Shown here piece after piece: positions 15,908 through 24,249 of a stretch of DNA of 63,143 bases. Location of the stretch: positions 1 through 63,143 of the forward strand of contig NZ_JAUSTK010000030.1 of NCBI RefSeq assembly GCF_030812855.1, in the 5' to 3' direction. The stretch is from Paenibacillus wynnii (lineage in GTDB: Bacteria; Bacillota; Bacilli; Paenibacillales; Paenibacillaceae). The notes under the pieces are model-generated. The model did not search any database and was not told where the DNA came from. It worked only from the letters and a program-made list of their open reading frames with translations. The position numbers and the translations under genes were made by a program. The stretch's first letter is position 1, and every line of letters starts with the position of its first letter.

Positions 15908-16813
15908 ATGAATTTGGGAGACCTGGTCGTTCGTAAATCCTATGGCGGCGATGTGACTTTTCGCGTGGAGCATATAGTACAAAATAAGGCCGTCATCAAA
16001 GGGACAGAGTTCCGTCTGCTGGCGGACTCTCCGCTCCACGACTTGATTCAAGTGCCTCCTACCCGTACTACGGAGCGGGGACAAAGAGCGCAGATTAAGG
16101 CAAGAGAATCATTGACGCTACTGCAGAAGGATAGGCTTGAGCAAAGCCAGCGAAGTTTAGGGGCTGCAATTGGCGCTTGGACTCAGCAAGTTCCTAAAGA
16201 AGCGTCTCATTTTGAAGTACCCGGGAAGGTGCTGCATCTTGACGGAGATCCGGCGTATTTGAACAAAAGTCTTAGCTTATACGAGCAATTGCGAATTCCC
16301 GCTGAAGGACATCATGTTCATGAATCTGCAATGGCGGATACCTTGTTCAGACTTCTTCCCCGTGTACGTCCGGATATTGTGGTAATTACGGGCCATGACG
16401 GAGTACTGAAGCAACATCATGCGGCATATGATTTATATAGTCTGAGCAGCTATAAAAACTCGCAAAACTTTGTAACGGCGATTCAAATTGCTCGGGATTA
16501 TGAGCGGAACTTTGATGCATTGACTATTGTAGCCGGGGCCTGCCAGTCCCATTTCGAAGCGCTGCTGGGCGCAGGGGCGAATTTCGCCAGTTCCCCGGGG
16601 CGGATTTTAATTCATGCTTTAGATCCGGTGTATATAGCGGCCAAAGCTTCCTTCACCTCTATTCGGGATACCGTTAACCTGAACGACGTACTGAACCATA
16701 CGATCAGTGGCAGCCAAGGAGTTGGCGGGATTGAGACACGCGGGACCTTTCGAATCGGGATGCCAAGGCCTCAAAATCTATCTACATTAAAGGTAACGCC
16801 CTCAGTAATGTGA
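15908..16813 (+). CDS. yabG: Sporulation-specific protease YabG
   Basis: YabG is a cysteine-type protease that processes spore coat proteins late in sporulation. The 301-residue product starts MNLGDLVVRKSYGGDV, as in family members. It contains the conserved segments ITGHDG (near 160) and VAGACQSHFEALLGAGANFASSP (given here as VAGACQSHFEA then LGAGANF), including the candidate catalytic Cys and His. AGAGGTGAT lies seven bases before the ATG at 15908; upstream in-frame codons lack conservation. In B. subtilis it is transcribed by sigma-K; I could not identify a convincing sigma-K promoter. Confidence 0.93.
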   Translation: MNLGDLVVRKSYGGDVTFRVEHIVQNKAVIKGTEFRLLADSPLHDLIQVPPTRTTERGQRAQIKARESLTLLQKDRLEQSQRSLGAAIGAWTQQVPKEASHFEVPGKVLHLDGDPAYLNKSLSLYEQLRIPAEGHHVHESAMADTLFRLLPRVRPDIVVITGHDGVLKQHHAAYDLYSLSSYKNSQNFVTAIQIARDYERNFDALTIVAGACQSHFEALLGAGANFASSPGRILIHALDPVYIAAKASFTSIRDTVNLNDVLNHTISGSQGVGGIETRGTFRIGMPRPQNLSTLKVTPSVM

Positions 16814-16839
16814 AGAGTGTTGCAGCGTTAAGTTCTATT

Positions 16840-16877
16840 AAGAAAGGAGGGCTAAAAAGCCTCCCTTTCTTATTTTT
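16840..16877 (+). terminator. yabG terminator
   Basis: AAGAAAGGAGGGCT pairs with AGCCTCCCTTTCTT around a short A-rich loop, followed by ATTTTTAG. Confidence 0.85.
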
Positions 16878-16953
16878 AGTTTGTATACATACAAGCTTTG
16901 TTTCCGATAACAAGGGCGAAGCTGAGTAACTCCCCATGGGCAAAAAAAATCCG

Positions 16954-16982
16954 TTGACAACCATTTTTACATCATCTATAAT
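16954..16982 (+). promoter_or_regulatory. Perfect-consensus sigma-A promoter of veg
   Basis: TTGACA (16954-16959), a 17-base spacer and TATAAT (16977-16982) match the sigma-A consensus exactly. Its position upstream of veg corresponds to the strong Pveg promoter of B. subtilis. Confidence 0.92.
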
Positions 16983-17051
16983 TATTTATTTGATTTGACA
17001 GGAGATATATAAAGATGTATAATGGACAAGGAAAGAGGTGGTCGTCAGGTA

Positions 17052-17327
17052 ATGGCTAATAACGCGCTGTTGGAAATTAAACGCAGTCTCGAAGCTCATG
17101 TCGGTCATAAGATTACGCTACGTGCAAACGGTGGTCGCCGTAAAACCGTCGAGCGTACCGGAGTCCTGGAAGAAACGTACCCTTCTGTATTCATTGTCAA
17201 ACTAGACCAGGAGCAACAAACGTTCAAACGTGTCTCCTACAGTTATACCGATATACTTACTGAATCTGTGGAAATCACAGTCTGCGAAGATGACGGGCAG
17301 ATGCGAGTTATGTATATTAAAGCTTAA
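17052..17327 (+). CDS. veg: Veg protein, biofilm-related
   Basis: The 91-residue product is clearly Veg: IKRSLEAHVGHKITLRANGG and GRRKTVERTGVLEETYPSVF match the B. subtilis protein. Veg is abundant and reported to stimulate biofilm matrix genes, perhaps by opposing SinR; its biochemistry is unclear. The frame is open to an ATG at 17022, but the ATG at 17052 matches the family start and has AGAGGTGG about 11 bases upstream. A consensus sigma-A promoter lies about 60 bases ahead and a terminator follows, so it is probably monocistronic. Confidence 0.93.
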   Translation: MANNALLEIKRSLEAHVGHKITLRANGGRRKTVERTGVLEETYPSVFIVKLDQEQQTFKRVSYSYTDILTESVEITVCEDDGQMRVMYIKA

Positions 17328-17335
17328 ATGATTCA

Positions 17336-17368
17336 GAAACAGTCTTCCTTCGGGGGGCTGTTTTTTTC
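17336..17368 (+). terminator. veg terminator
   Basis: AAACAGTCTTCC and GGGGGGCTGTTT arms around TTCG are followed by a run of T. Confidence 0.88.
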
Positions 17369-17370
17369 GT

Positions 17371-17400
17371 GCATGATTCCTGTGAACAGCAACCATACTA
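17371..17400 (+). promoter_or_regulatory. Sigma-G promoter of sspF
   Basis: GCATG (17371-17375), exactly 18 bases, then CATACTA (17394-17400) fit the sigma-G consensus GHATR-N18-CATNHTA without mismatch. This agrees with forespore expression of the downstream SASP gene. Confidence 0.85.
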
Positions 17401-17446
17401 ATGAGGTATTACGAACGTTATCCAATACCCTAAGGAGGAACCGAAT

Positions 17447-17623
17447 ATGAGCCGCAGAAGACGGAGTGTGATGTCTGATGAGCTTAAGACGGAGCTGGCC
17501 AAGGATCTGGGCTTCTATGATACCGTTGAGCGTGAGGGTTGGGGCGGTATTAAGGCGAAGGATGCAGGGAATATGGTGAAGCGAGCGATTCAGCTTGCAG
17601 AAGAGGCCGCACGTAAATCGTAG
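17447..17623 (+). CDS. sspF: Small acid-soluble spore protein SspF
   Basis: A short 58-residue gene begins MSRRRRSVMSDELK and continues with ELAKDLGFYDTVEREGWGG and DAGNMVKRAIQLAEE. This closely follows B. subtilis SspF, an alpha/beta-type-related SASP made in the forespore that binds DNA. TAAGGAGGAA lies about seven bases before the ATG. A full-match sigma-G promoter stands about 45 bases upstream and a hairpin follows the stop. Position between veg and ispE is the same as in B. subtilis. Confidence 0.95.
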   Translation: MSRRRRSVMSDELKTELAKDLGFYDTVEREGWGGIKAKDAGNMVKRAIQLAEEAARKS

Positions 17624-17654
17624 TTCTCATTTATGTCATGTTTTGATTATTTGA

Positions 17655-17690
17655 AGGGCACCGGCTTTAAATAGCGGTGTTCTTTTGTGC
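17655..17690 (+). terminator. sspF terminator
   Basis: CACCGGC and GCGGTG arms around an AT-rich loop are followed by TTCTTTTG. Confidence 0.65.
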
Positions 17691-17776
17691 GTTTTACTTT
17701 AGAATGGACTTAGGTACAAGTTTCTCATATAATATGTTAAGTTGTTTTGAGGGAAAAATGAAGGTGGGTGAACGCC

Positions 17777-18631
17777 TTGAAGATGTATGAAAAAGCGCCG
17801 GCTAAAATAAATTTAATGCTGGATGTGCTGCATAAGCGCCCGGATGGCTTTCATGAGGTAGAAATGATTATGACCATGGTCGATCTGGCGGACCGCCTGG
17901 AGCTGTCAGAGATGCCGCGGGATTCGATTATAATATCAAGTCAGGCCGGCTATATTCCGCTGGATGAGAAAAACTTGGCATTTCAGGCTGCCAGGCTTAT
18001 TAAAGACCGTTACGATGTAAAGAGTGGCGTACATATTCATTTGGATAAAAGAATCCCAGTAGCAGCCGGACTGGCAGGCGGCAGCAGTGATGCGGCAGCT
18101 ACCCTGCGGGGATTAAACCGCCTGTGGGGGCTTGATATTCCCACCCAAGAGCTATTGGCGCTTGGAGCTGAGTTAGGTTCGGATGTGCCATTTTGTATCA
18201 CCGGAGGAACCGCTCTGGCAACGGGACGCGGTGAGAAGCTGACACCGATTGGAAGCCCGCCGCAATGTTGGGTCGTTCTGGCGAAGCCCCCAATTAATGT
18301 GTCTACAGCGGAGGTGTACGGACGCCTGCGCAGCAGCATCATTGGTGTGCATCCTTCATCCCTCCTAATGCGAAAGGCCATTGAGGAAGGGGACTTCCAA
18401 GACGTATGCGATAAGCTCGGGAATGTGTTGGAGGAAGTGACTCTTAAGTTGCACCCTGAGGTGCAGCAACTGAAGGAAGCCATGATCAAATTAGGTGCAG
18501 ACGGGGTACTGATGTCCGGAAGCGGTCCAACTGTATTTGGTTTGGTCTCCAAGCAATCCAAGGTAGCCAGAATCTACAACGGGCTGCGGGGATTTTGTAA
18601 GGAAGTATATGCAGTACGGATGTTGACTTAG
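17777..18631 (+). CDS. ispE: 4-diphosphocytidyl-2-C-methyl-D-erythritol kinase
   Basis: IspE phosphorylates CDP-methylerythritol in the MEP isoprenoid pathway. The 284-residue GHMP kinase shows EKAPAKINLML at the start, the ATP loop VAAGLAGGSSDAAATLR and the C-terminal MSGSGPTVFG. Start choice: AAGGTGG at 17761-17767 is nine bases from the TTG at 17777, touches the GTG at 17768, and is 15 bases from the ATG at 17783, so TTG 17777 is preferred. It lies between sspF and purR as in B. subtilis. Confidence 0.93.
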   Translation: MKMYEKAPAKINLMLDVLHKRPDGFHEVEMIMTMVDLADRLELSEMPRDSIIISSQAGYIPLDEKNLAFQAARLIKDRYDVKSGVHIHLDKRIPVAAGLAGGSSDAAATLRGLNRLWGLDIPTQELLALGAELGSDVPFCITGGTALATGRGEKLTPIGSPPQCWVVLAKPPINVSTAEVYGRLRSSIIGVHPSSLLMRKAIEEGDFQDVCDKLGNVLEEVTLKLHPEVQQLKEAMIKLGADGVLMSGSGPTVFGLVSKQSKVARIYNGLRGFCKEVYAVRMLT

Positions 18632-18756
18632 AATTTATCCTGTCTAGGTGAAACGGAAATGTTCCTTAAAGAACGGCAAAGTTGTTTCTTCTTGTATAAA
18701 CCCGTACAAAAGTGATATATTTCTCTATATTATTCGGTTTTGGCGAGGAGCGTTCC

Positions 18757-19584
18757 GTGAAAAAACTTAAGAGAAGTCAGCGTTTGGTAGATATGACTCA
18801 ATTTTTACTTGAAAAGCCCCATGACCTGTTACCACTGTCTACATTTGCCGACCGATACGGATCGGCTAAATCGTCTATTAGTGAGGATTTGGCTATTATA
18901 AAAGAAGTGTTTGAAGGAGAAGGTATGGGAGAGCTGCAGACATTTGCCGGCGCAGCCGGAGGTGTACGCTTTATTCCTAGAATGCCAAAAGATATGGCCC
19001 TTTCCTTCGTCCGCGGACTATGTGTCCAATTAGAACAAAGCGACCGGATTTTACCCGGTGGATATCTGTATATGTCAGACCTGTTGGGACTGCCCTCTTT
19101 AATGGAGCAGGCGGGTAAAATAATTGCTACGGCTTTTTACGGAGCAGAAATAGACGCCGTGATGACCGTAGAGACAAAAGGTATTCCGCTTGCCTATGCA
19201 ACAGCTGCTCAATTGGGTTTACCTGTAGTATTGGTTCGCAGGGATCATCAGGTAACGGAAGGTTCAGCCGTAAGCATCAACTATGTATCCGGTTCACATA
19301 AGAGCATTCATACGATGTCATTATCCAGACGTGCACTCCCGGAGAAATCACGTGTCCTTATCGTGGACGACTTTATGAAAGCGGGTGGAACCGTAAGAGG
19401 CATGGTTGATCTGCTGGGAGAGTTCAAATGTCAGGTGGCCGGCGTAGGTGTCCTGGTAGAATCAGGTGCGGTAGAATGGGAAGAGCGTCTGCTTCATGAT
19501 TATGTATCACTTGTGAAGCTGAGCGAGGTCGACTCCAAGGAGAAGCGTATCTCGGCACATCCCGGTAACTTTTTCGCAACATAA
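18757..19584 (+). CDS. purR: Purine operon repressor PurR
   Basis: PurR of Gram-positive bacteria represses purine synthesis genes and senses PRPP (and in recent work ppGpp). The 275-residue protein has an N-terminal winged helix (about 1-74, starting KKLKRSQRLVDMTQ) and a phosphoribosyltransferase-like domain with the PRPP loop VLIVDDFMKAGGT. The frame extends upstream, but GTG 18757 has GGCGAGGAG six bases before it and gives the conserved start. The companion yabJ, usually next, is missing. Confidence 0.95.
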   Translation: MKKLKRSQRLVDMTQFLLEKPHDLLPLSTFADRYGSAKSSISEDLAIIKEVFEGEGMGELQTFAGAAGGVRFIPRMPKDMALSFVRGLCVQLEQSDRILPGGYLYMSDLLGLPSLMEQAGKIIATAFYGAEIDAVMTVETKGIPLAYATAAQLGLPVVLVRRDHQVTEGSAVSINYVSGSHKSIHTMSLSRRALPEKSRVLIVDDFMKAGGTVRGMVDLLGEFKCQVAGVGVLVESGAVEWEERLLHDYVSLVKLSEVDSKEKRISAHPGNFFAT

Positions 19585-19711
19585 GGATAGTATAGGTAAC
19601 ATGGAATTTGTCGAATCGGTGAGGAATATTGAAAGAGCTTCTCGTTTTATGTCGAAACCGATGGTATCGCAAAAATATTCTTCTTTAACAGTCATTTTTT
19701 GGAATGAAAAA

Positions 19712-19740
19712 GAAGGAATTCGCTTTGCTGTGTGGAATTA
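19712..19740 (+). promoter_or_regulatory. Sigma-H promoter of spoVG
   Basis: GAAGGAATT (19712-19720), an 11-base spacer and GTGGAATTA (19732-19740) match the sigma-H pattern RNAGGAWWW-N11-14-RNNGAATWW at every fixed position. spoVG is a classic sigma-H gene in B. subtilis. Confidence 0.88.
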
Positions 19741-19780
19741 TACACCAAGTCTCTGATGGAAAAAGGTGGTGAACACACAC

Positions 19781-20068
19781 ATGCAAATTACGGATGTCAG
19801 ACTCCGCCGCGTCAACTCTGAGGGGAGAATGAAAGCAATTGCATCCATTACCATCGATAACGAGTTTGTTGTTCATGACATTCGAGTGATCGACGGTAAC
19901 AACGGGATGTTCGTTGCTATGCCCAGCAAACGTACACCGGACGGCGAATTCCGCGACATCGCACACCCGATTTCGTCGGGAACACGCGAGAAGATCCAAT
20001 CCGCTGTATTGGCCGAGTACGATCGCGCCGCTACGGAAGAAGAAGAAGTTATTGAAGAGGGAGCTTAA
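19781..20068 (+). CDS. spoVG: SpoVG, RNA-binding regulator
   Basis: The 95-residue product shows the highly conserved IDNEFVVHDIRVIDG and AMPSKRTPDGEFRDIAHPI segments. SpoVG affects septation and cortex formation in Bacilli and binds nucleic acid in several species. The ATG at 19781 gives the family start MQITDVRLRRV, with AAGGTGGTGA ten bases upstream. The acidic tail (EEEEVIEEGA) is typical. A sigma-H promoter with full consensus lies just upstream, so repression by AbrB and activation at the end of growth are likely. Confidence 0.97.
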   Translation: MQITDVRLRRVNSEGRMKAIASITIDNEFVVHDIRVIDGNNGMFVAMPSKRTPDGEFRDIAHPISSGTREKIQSAVLAEYDRAATEEEEVIEEGA

Positions 20069-20248
20069 GCTTTCTTGAAAGACTGCTGCCCTTGCTGGCG
20101 GCATTAAGGTCATGCCATTTTTATAAGATCAGACTGTTCAAACTTCTTGGATTTCTTCCTGATCTTGCAAGAGAAGCTGCTGCTATTGAAGGAATGTATG
20201 ACATCTTCGAAAGGGCAGTGATAAATGTTTTTCTTATTGGGGTTCGAA

Positions 20249-20288
20249 GAAAAGGGAGCCATGCCTTAATGGTTCTCTTTTCTTTTTG
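20249..20288 (+). terminator. spoVG terminator
   Basis: AAAAGGGAGCCAT pairs with ATGGTTCTCTTTT, followed by CTTTTTG. The 260 bases between spoVG and glmU hold no credible gene. Confidence 0.82.
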
Positions 20289-20340
20289 CCCGGAATGAGA
20301 TATATTCAGTAGTGAGTTCAAGAGTAGGAGGTTGGCATTC

Positions 20341-21741
20341 TTGAAAAGAATGGCTGTAGTTCTTGCCGCAGGTCAAGGCAAGCGTATGAAATCTAAATTA
20401 TATAAAGTGCTGCACCCCGTTTGCGGTAAGCCGATGGTTGGGCACGTGCTTGATACAGTAAAAGCGACCGGATGCGAACGAAGTATTGTTATCGTTGGGC
20501 ATGGCGCAGAAGCGGTTCAAGCTTATTTGGGCGAGAAGGCGGAATATGTGCTGCAGGAAGTGCAGCTAGGTACCGGTCACGCCGTGAAGCAGGCGAAGGA
20601 TTTGCTTGGCAAGGAAGAAGGTACAACCATTATTATTTGCGGAGATACACCGCTTGTAACAACGGAAACACTGGAAGGGCTTATGGCTCTTCATGAACAA
20701 CGTAAGGCAGCCGCAACCGTACTAACAGCTGTGATGGAACATCCAGCCGGTTATGGACGAATTATTCGCGGTGAAGACGGCGGTGTTCTAAAGATCGTAG
20801 AGCAGAAGGATTGCACTGCGGAAGAAGCTGCTGTATGCGAAATTAATACAGGCACTTATTGTTTTGACAACTCCAAATTGTTCGCCGCTCTGGATAAGGT
20901 TACGAACAGTAACAATCAACAGGAATATTATTTGACGGATGTCATCGGCATTCTAAAGACACAAGGTGATATTGTTCTGGGATACCAGGCGAAGGATCCT
21001 GCTGAGTCTATTGGAGTAAATGACCGCCTCGCATTATCAGAAGCCGAAGGACATATGAGACAACGCATCAACAAGCAGCATATGCTGAATGGTGTGACTA
21101 TTATTGATCCTACAGCTACTTATATTGGAGCCGATGTTATTATTGGAGCCGATACCATTCTTTATCCAGGAACGCTTCTGAAAGGTAATACCGTGATTGG
21201 GGACAATTGTGAGATTGGACCTGCGAGTGAAATCGAAGACTGCCAAATACTAGACGGAGCAGTGATCAAGCACTCCGTACTAAGTCAGGCACAAGTCGGC
21301 GCACGGACTACCGTTGGGCCTTTTGCCTATTTACGTCCAGGTGCTGTTCTTGGTGATGAGGTAAAGATTGGTGATTTTGTGGAAATTAAGAATGCTACCA
21401 TTGGTGACGGTTCTAAAGTTTCGCATCTGAGCTACATCGGTGACGCGTCTGTTGGCCGGAATGTAAATGTTGGCTGCGGAGCAATCACCGTTAATTATGA
21501 TGGATATAATAAAGCTAGAACTGAAATTCAGGATGATGCCTTTATTGGCAGCAACGTAAACCTTATTGCTCCGGTCACTGTGGGTAAAGGCGCTTTTGTT
21601 GTCGCCGGGTCAACCATTACACGTTCGGTATCTGAGAATGACCTTGCCATTGCCAGAGTGCGGCAAGAGAACAAACCGGGGTATGCGGAAAAGATCCGCT
21701 CCCGTGCGAAAGCTAAGAAAAACCAGTCGAGTCCATCGTAA
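20341..21741 (+). CDS. glmU: Bifunctional GlcNAc-1-P uridyltransferase / GlcN-1-P acetyltransferase
   Basis: GlmU makes UDP-N-acetylglucosamine for peptidoglycan and teichoic acids. The 466-residue protein has an N-terminal nucleotidyltransferase domain with LAAGQGKRMKSKLYKVLHP and a C-terminal left-handed beta-helix of hexapeptide repeats (about 250-440) carrying the acetyltransferase site. TAGGAGG at 20325-20331 touches the TTG at 20332 and is nine bases from the TTG at 20341, so 20341 is chosen; this also matches family N termini. Confidence 0.96.
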   Translation: MKRMAVVLAAGQGKRMKSKLYKVLHPVCGKPMVGHVLDTVKATGCERSIVIVGHGAEAVQAYLGEKAEYVLQEVQLGTGHAVKQAKDLLGKEEGTTIIICGDTPLVTTETLEGLMALHEQRKAAATVLTAVMEHPAGYGRIIRGEDGGVLKIVEQKDCTAEEAAVCEINTGTYCFDNSKLFAALDKVTNSNNQQEYYLTDVIGILKTQGDIVLGYQAKDPAESIGVNDRLALSEAEGHMRQRINKQHMLNGVTIIDPTATYIGADVIIGADTILYPGTLLKGNTVIGDNCEIGPASEIEDCQILDGAVIKHSVLSQAQVGARTTVGPFAYLRPGAVLGDEVKIGDFVEIKNATIGDGSKVSHLSYIGDASVGRNVNVGCGAITVNYDGYNKARTEIQDDAFIGSNVNLIAPVTVGKGAFVVAGSTITRSVSENDLAIARVRQENKPGYAEKIRSRAKAKKNQSSPS

Positions 21742-21775
21742 AGCATGCTGTAACGCCACACGGACTAGAACAGAC

Positions 21776-21813
21776 GCCTGCATCGAGTTGGGATACCTCG
21801 TATCCTTGCAGGC
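21776..21813 (+). repeat. Nested hairpin between glmU and prs
   Basis: GCCTGCA/TGCAGGC encloses GGATAC/GTATCC with a 3-base loop. No T tract follows at once, so it may be a processing or stability element rather than a terminator. Confidence 0.6.
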
Positions 21814-21884
21814 ACTGATTTCTTTGAATATTCCGCGCCGGCGTCTTTGAAAAGTTAAATTCCGTCACGGAGGGTTTAAATTTT

Positions 21885-22838
21885 ATGACTTATTGCGATT
21901 CCAAATTAAAAATCTTTACCTGTAACTCCAACCCTAAGCTTGCCCATCAAATTGCTGATTACATCGGTATTCCTATGGGTGAATCCCATACCACCAGCTT
22001 TAGTGACGGAGAAATTCAGGTCAAGCTGTCGGAGAGTGTGCGAGGCTGCCATGTATATATTGTGCAGTCTACCTGTGGTCCGGTTAATGACAACCTAATG
22101 GAACTGCTTGTTATGGTAGATGCCTTGAAACGTGCATCCGCCAAGAGTATCAATGTGGTTATTCCTTACTATGGATATGCCCGACAAGACCGTAAAGCAC
22201 GTTCGCGCGATCCAATTACGGCCAAGCTGGTTGCTAACCTGATTGAAAAAGCCGGCGCTCACCGTGTTATTACGATGGATCTTCATGCTATGCAAATTCA
22301 AGGATTCTTCGATATTCCGGTAGATCACTTGCTGGGTGTTCCTATCTTGGCCCAGTATTTCCGTTCTAAACAAATCCAGAACCCTGTTGTTGTATCACCG
22401 GATCATGGCGGGGTTGTACGTGCAAGAAAGCTGGCTGATTTCCTTAATGCTCCTTTGGCGATTATTGACAAACGCCGCCCAGAGCCGAATGTCAGTGAAG
22501 TTATGAATATTATCGGGAATATTGAAGGTAAAACTGCCATCCTTATTGATGATATTATTGATACGGCAGGCACAATTGTTCTTGGAGCCAACGCTCTTAT
22601 GGAAGGCGGCGTGAAGGAAGTATATGCTTGCTGTACGCATCCTGTCTTGTCAGGCCCTGCCCATGAACGTCTTGAGAATTCTCCGATTAAGGAAATTATT
22701 GTAACGGATACGATTCCTATTCGTAGCGAAAATCCAACCTCTAAGCTCACGGTGCTGTCTGTAGCTCCGCTTATGGGTGAGGCTATTATCCGCGTTCACG
22801 AAGAGCTTTCCATCAGTAAATTGTTCGAGATCGAATAA
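21885..22838 (+). CDS. prs: Ribose-phosphate pyrophosphokinase
   Basis: Prs makes PRPP from ribose 5-phosphate and ATP, feeding purine, pyrimidine, histidine, tryptophan and NAD synthesis. The 317-residue product has DLHAMQIQGFFDIPVDHL and the PRPP-binding AILIDDIIDTAGTI, both diagnostic. CGGAGGG lies ahead of the ATG. It adjoins glmU as in B. subtilis, but the ctc (ribosomal protein L25) gene expected next is absent. A strong bidirectional terminator follows. Confidence 0.97.
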   Translation: MTYCDSKLKIFTCNSNPKLAHQIADYIGIPMGESHTTSFSDGEIQVKLSESVRGCHVYIVQSTCGPVNDNLMELLVMVDALKRASAKSINVVIPYYGYARQDRKARSRDPITAKLVANLIEKAGAHRVITMDLHAMQIQGFFDIPVDHLLGVPILAQYFRSKQIQNPVVVSPDHGGVVRARKLADFLNAPLAIIDKRRPEPNVSEVMNIIGNIEGKTAILIDDIIDTAGTIVLGANALMEGGVKEVYACCTHPVLSGPAHERLENSPIKEIIVTDTIPIRSENPTSKLTVLSVAPLMGEAIIRVHEELSISKLFEIE

Positions 22839-22855
22839 GCTGCTGAGAATATAAA

Positions 22856-22891
22856 AGGGTTACACCTCCGTTTATGGAGATGTAACCCTTG
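22856..22891. terminator. Bidirectional terminator after prs
   Basis: AAGGGTTACA pairs with TGTAACCCTT, with an inner CTCC/GGAG, between the rightward prs and a leftward small gene. Confidence 0.88.
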
Positions 22892-22920
22892 TCGGCGTGA
22901 TGCTGGTTGAATGTTATCAT

Positions 22921-23124
22921 TCAGTAGCCGGGCCGTGATATAAATGTAAACACTCTACGGTTATAGAGCGTTCCCTGCAGCTCTGCAAAGTTGTCATCTA
23001 CGGCGGTCAGCACGCCAATATCCACATGCACGGTGCCTCTACAGACTTCTACAGGTACAGCATTTTGTATGTGATATTGGAAATGGCGCTGAAGCGTCAA
23101 AATCTCACCCTGGTGTAACATCAT
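22921..23124 (-). CDS. Small protein of unknown function
   Basis: This leftward 67-residue frame occupies the slot where ctc lies in B. subtilis. It begins MMLHQGEILTLQRHFQYHI, and its minus-strand ATG has AGGTG seven bases upstream. Leftward convergence with prs on a shared bidirectional terminator supports a real gene. The middle (PVEVCRGTVHVDIGVLTAVDDNFAEL) is predicted beta-rich, somewhat like small Sm-like or DUF2642-type proteins of spore formers. This resemblance is weak and I do not assign a function. Confidence 0.6.
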   Translation of the reverse strand: MMLHQGEILTLQRHFQYHIQNAVPVEVCRGTVHVDIGVLTAVDDNFAELQGTLYNRRVFTFISRPGY

Positions 23125-23235
23125 TGATCACCTGTTTTCGGAGTATAATTCGGTCAATGGGTTATTAATACTTTTATTGTACCAAAAACACACTTCTCCT
23201 GCCGGAGAGTCTGCATGGAAAGGGAAGGTTCGTTC

Positions 23236-23796
23236 ATGAAATGGATTGTCGGGTTAGGAAATCCGGGTTCGCAATACTCGAAAACAAGGCATAACGTTGG
23301 CTTTATGGCTCTGGATGAGCTGGCTGGGAGACACGGTATCGCTTTTAATCAGAGTAAATGTAAATCTGTGATCGGTGAAGGTGTCATCGACGGGGTCAAG
23401 ACCGTACTGATTAAACCGATGACGTTTATGAACCTTTCTGGTGAAGCGGTTCGAGCATACATGGATTATTATAAGGTAAACCTTGAAGACATGATCGTAG
23501 TTTATGATGATCTGGATACTGAAATCGGAAAGGTTCGTTTGCGCTATCAAGGCAGCCCAGGCGGCCATAACGGCATCAAGTCCATTATTCAGCATACAGG
23601 TACACAATCCTTCAATCGAGTGCGGCTGGGTATATCCCGTCCTGAGCCGGGGTTCGCTGTAGTGGATTATGTACTCTCTTCATTCCCTAAGAAGGAAGGA
23701 GACAAACTTAAATCTATGCTGGCTGATACTTGTGATGCACTTGAGTTCAGTCTACGTCATACTTTTGAGCAAACCATGGCCAAGTTTAACGGTTAG
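23236..23796 (+). CDS. pth: Peptidyl-tRNA hydrolase
   Basis: Pth frees tRNA from peptidyl-tRNA released by stalled ribosomes. The 186-residue product has VGLGNPGSQYSKTRHNVGF with the catalytic histidine, MTFMNLSGEAV, and the DDLDTEIGKVRLR and GGHNGIKSI segments. The upstream ATG at 23215 lies before the ribosome-binding site GGGAAGG, so 23236 is the start. It precedes fin and mfd as in B. subtilis. Confidence 0.97.
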   Translation: MKWIVGLGNPGSQYSKTRHNVGFMALDELAGRHGIAFNQSKCKSVIGEGVIDGVKTVLIKPMTFMNLSGEAVRAYMDYYKVNLEDMIVVYDDLDTEIGKVRLRYQGSPGGHNGIKSIIQHTGTQSFNRVRLGISRPEPGFAVVDYVLSSFPKKEGDKLKSMLADTCDALEFSLRHTFEQTMAKFNG

Positions 23797-23880
23797 AGCT
23801 GACTGGTTTAGATGCTGAAGGCTAAAGTCCGGAGCTAGAGGGCATAATGAAGGTATATACTATCTTCAGGAGGCATATAG

Positions 23881-24111
23881 ATGGCAATAAACTATGTTTG
23901 CAGGCACTGCCGTACATTTCTCGGAAGCATCAACAAAAATGATGCTACCGAAATGCAGCTCGGCCTTCATTCCTTGACCCCTGCGGAGCGCAGAGATATA
24001 ATTGCGTATGATTCAGAAGGCGAGATAACGGTAAAGGTAACTTGTGATTACTGCAAAGAGGCCTTTGAAAACAATCCAGAACTTAGCCTTCTGGCCAGTC
24101 CGCTTCAGTAG
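23881..24111 (+). CDS. fin: Anti-sigma-F factor Fin (YabK)
   Basis: Fin helps the switch from sigma-F to sigma-G in the forespore by binding sigma-F. The 76-residue product has two CxxC pairs, CRHC (about 7-10) and CDYC (about 57-60), a zinc-ribbon arrangement, and the GLHSLTPAERRDII segment of the family. CAGGAGG lies upstream of the ATG. Together with gin near the window's left end, this gives two zinc-containing forespore anti-sigma factors in one region. Its own promoter was not clear to me. Confidence 0.92.
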   Translation: MAINYVCRHCRTFLGSINKNDATEMQLGLHSLTPAERRDIIAYDSEGEITVKVTCDYCKEAFENNPELSLLASPLQ

Positions 24112-24249
24112 TGTGGAGGCGGTACTTGTTTTATCGTCATCCGCAAGCCTTGGCCTCACAGCTGAGGCTTCTTTTCGATTTTAATAATGACAGGGGTGGC
24201 GGCGATTAGTGCCGCCGAGATCTGTCCAGTAAGAGAGGTGCGCCTTTTG

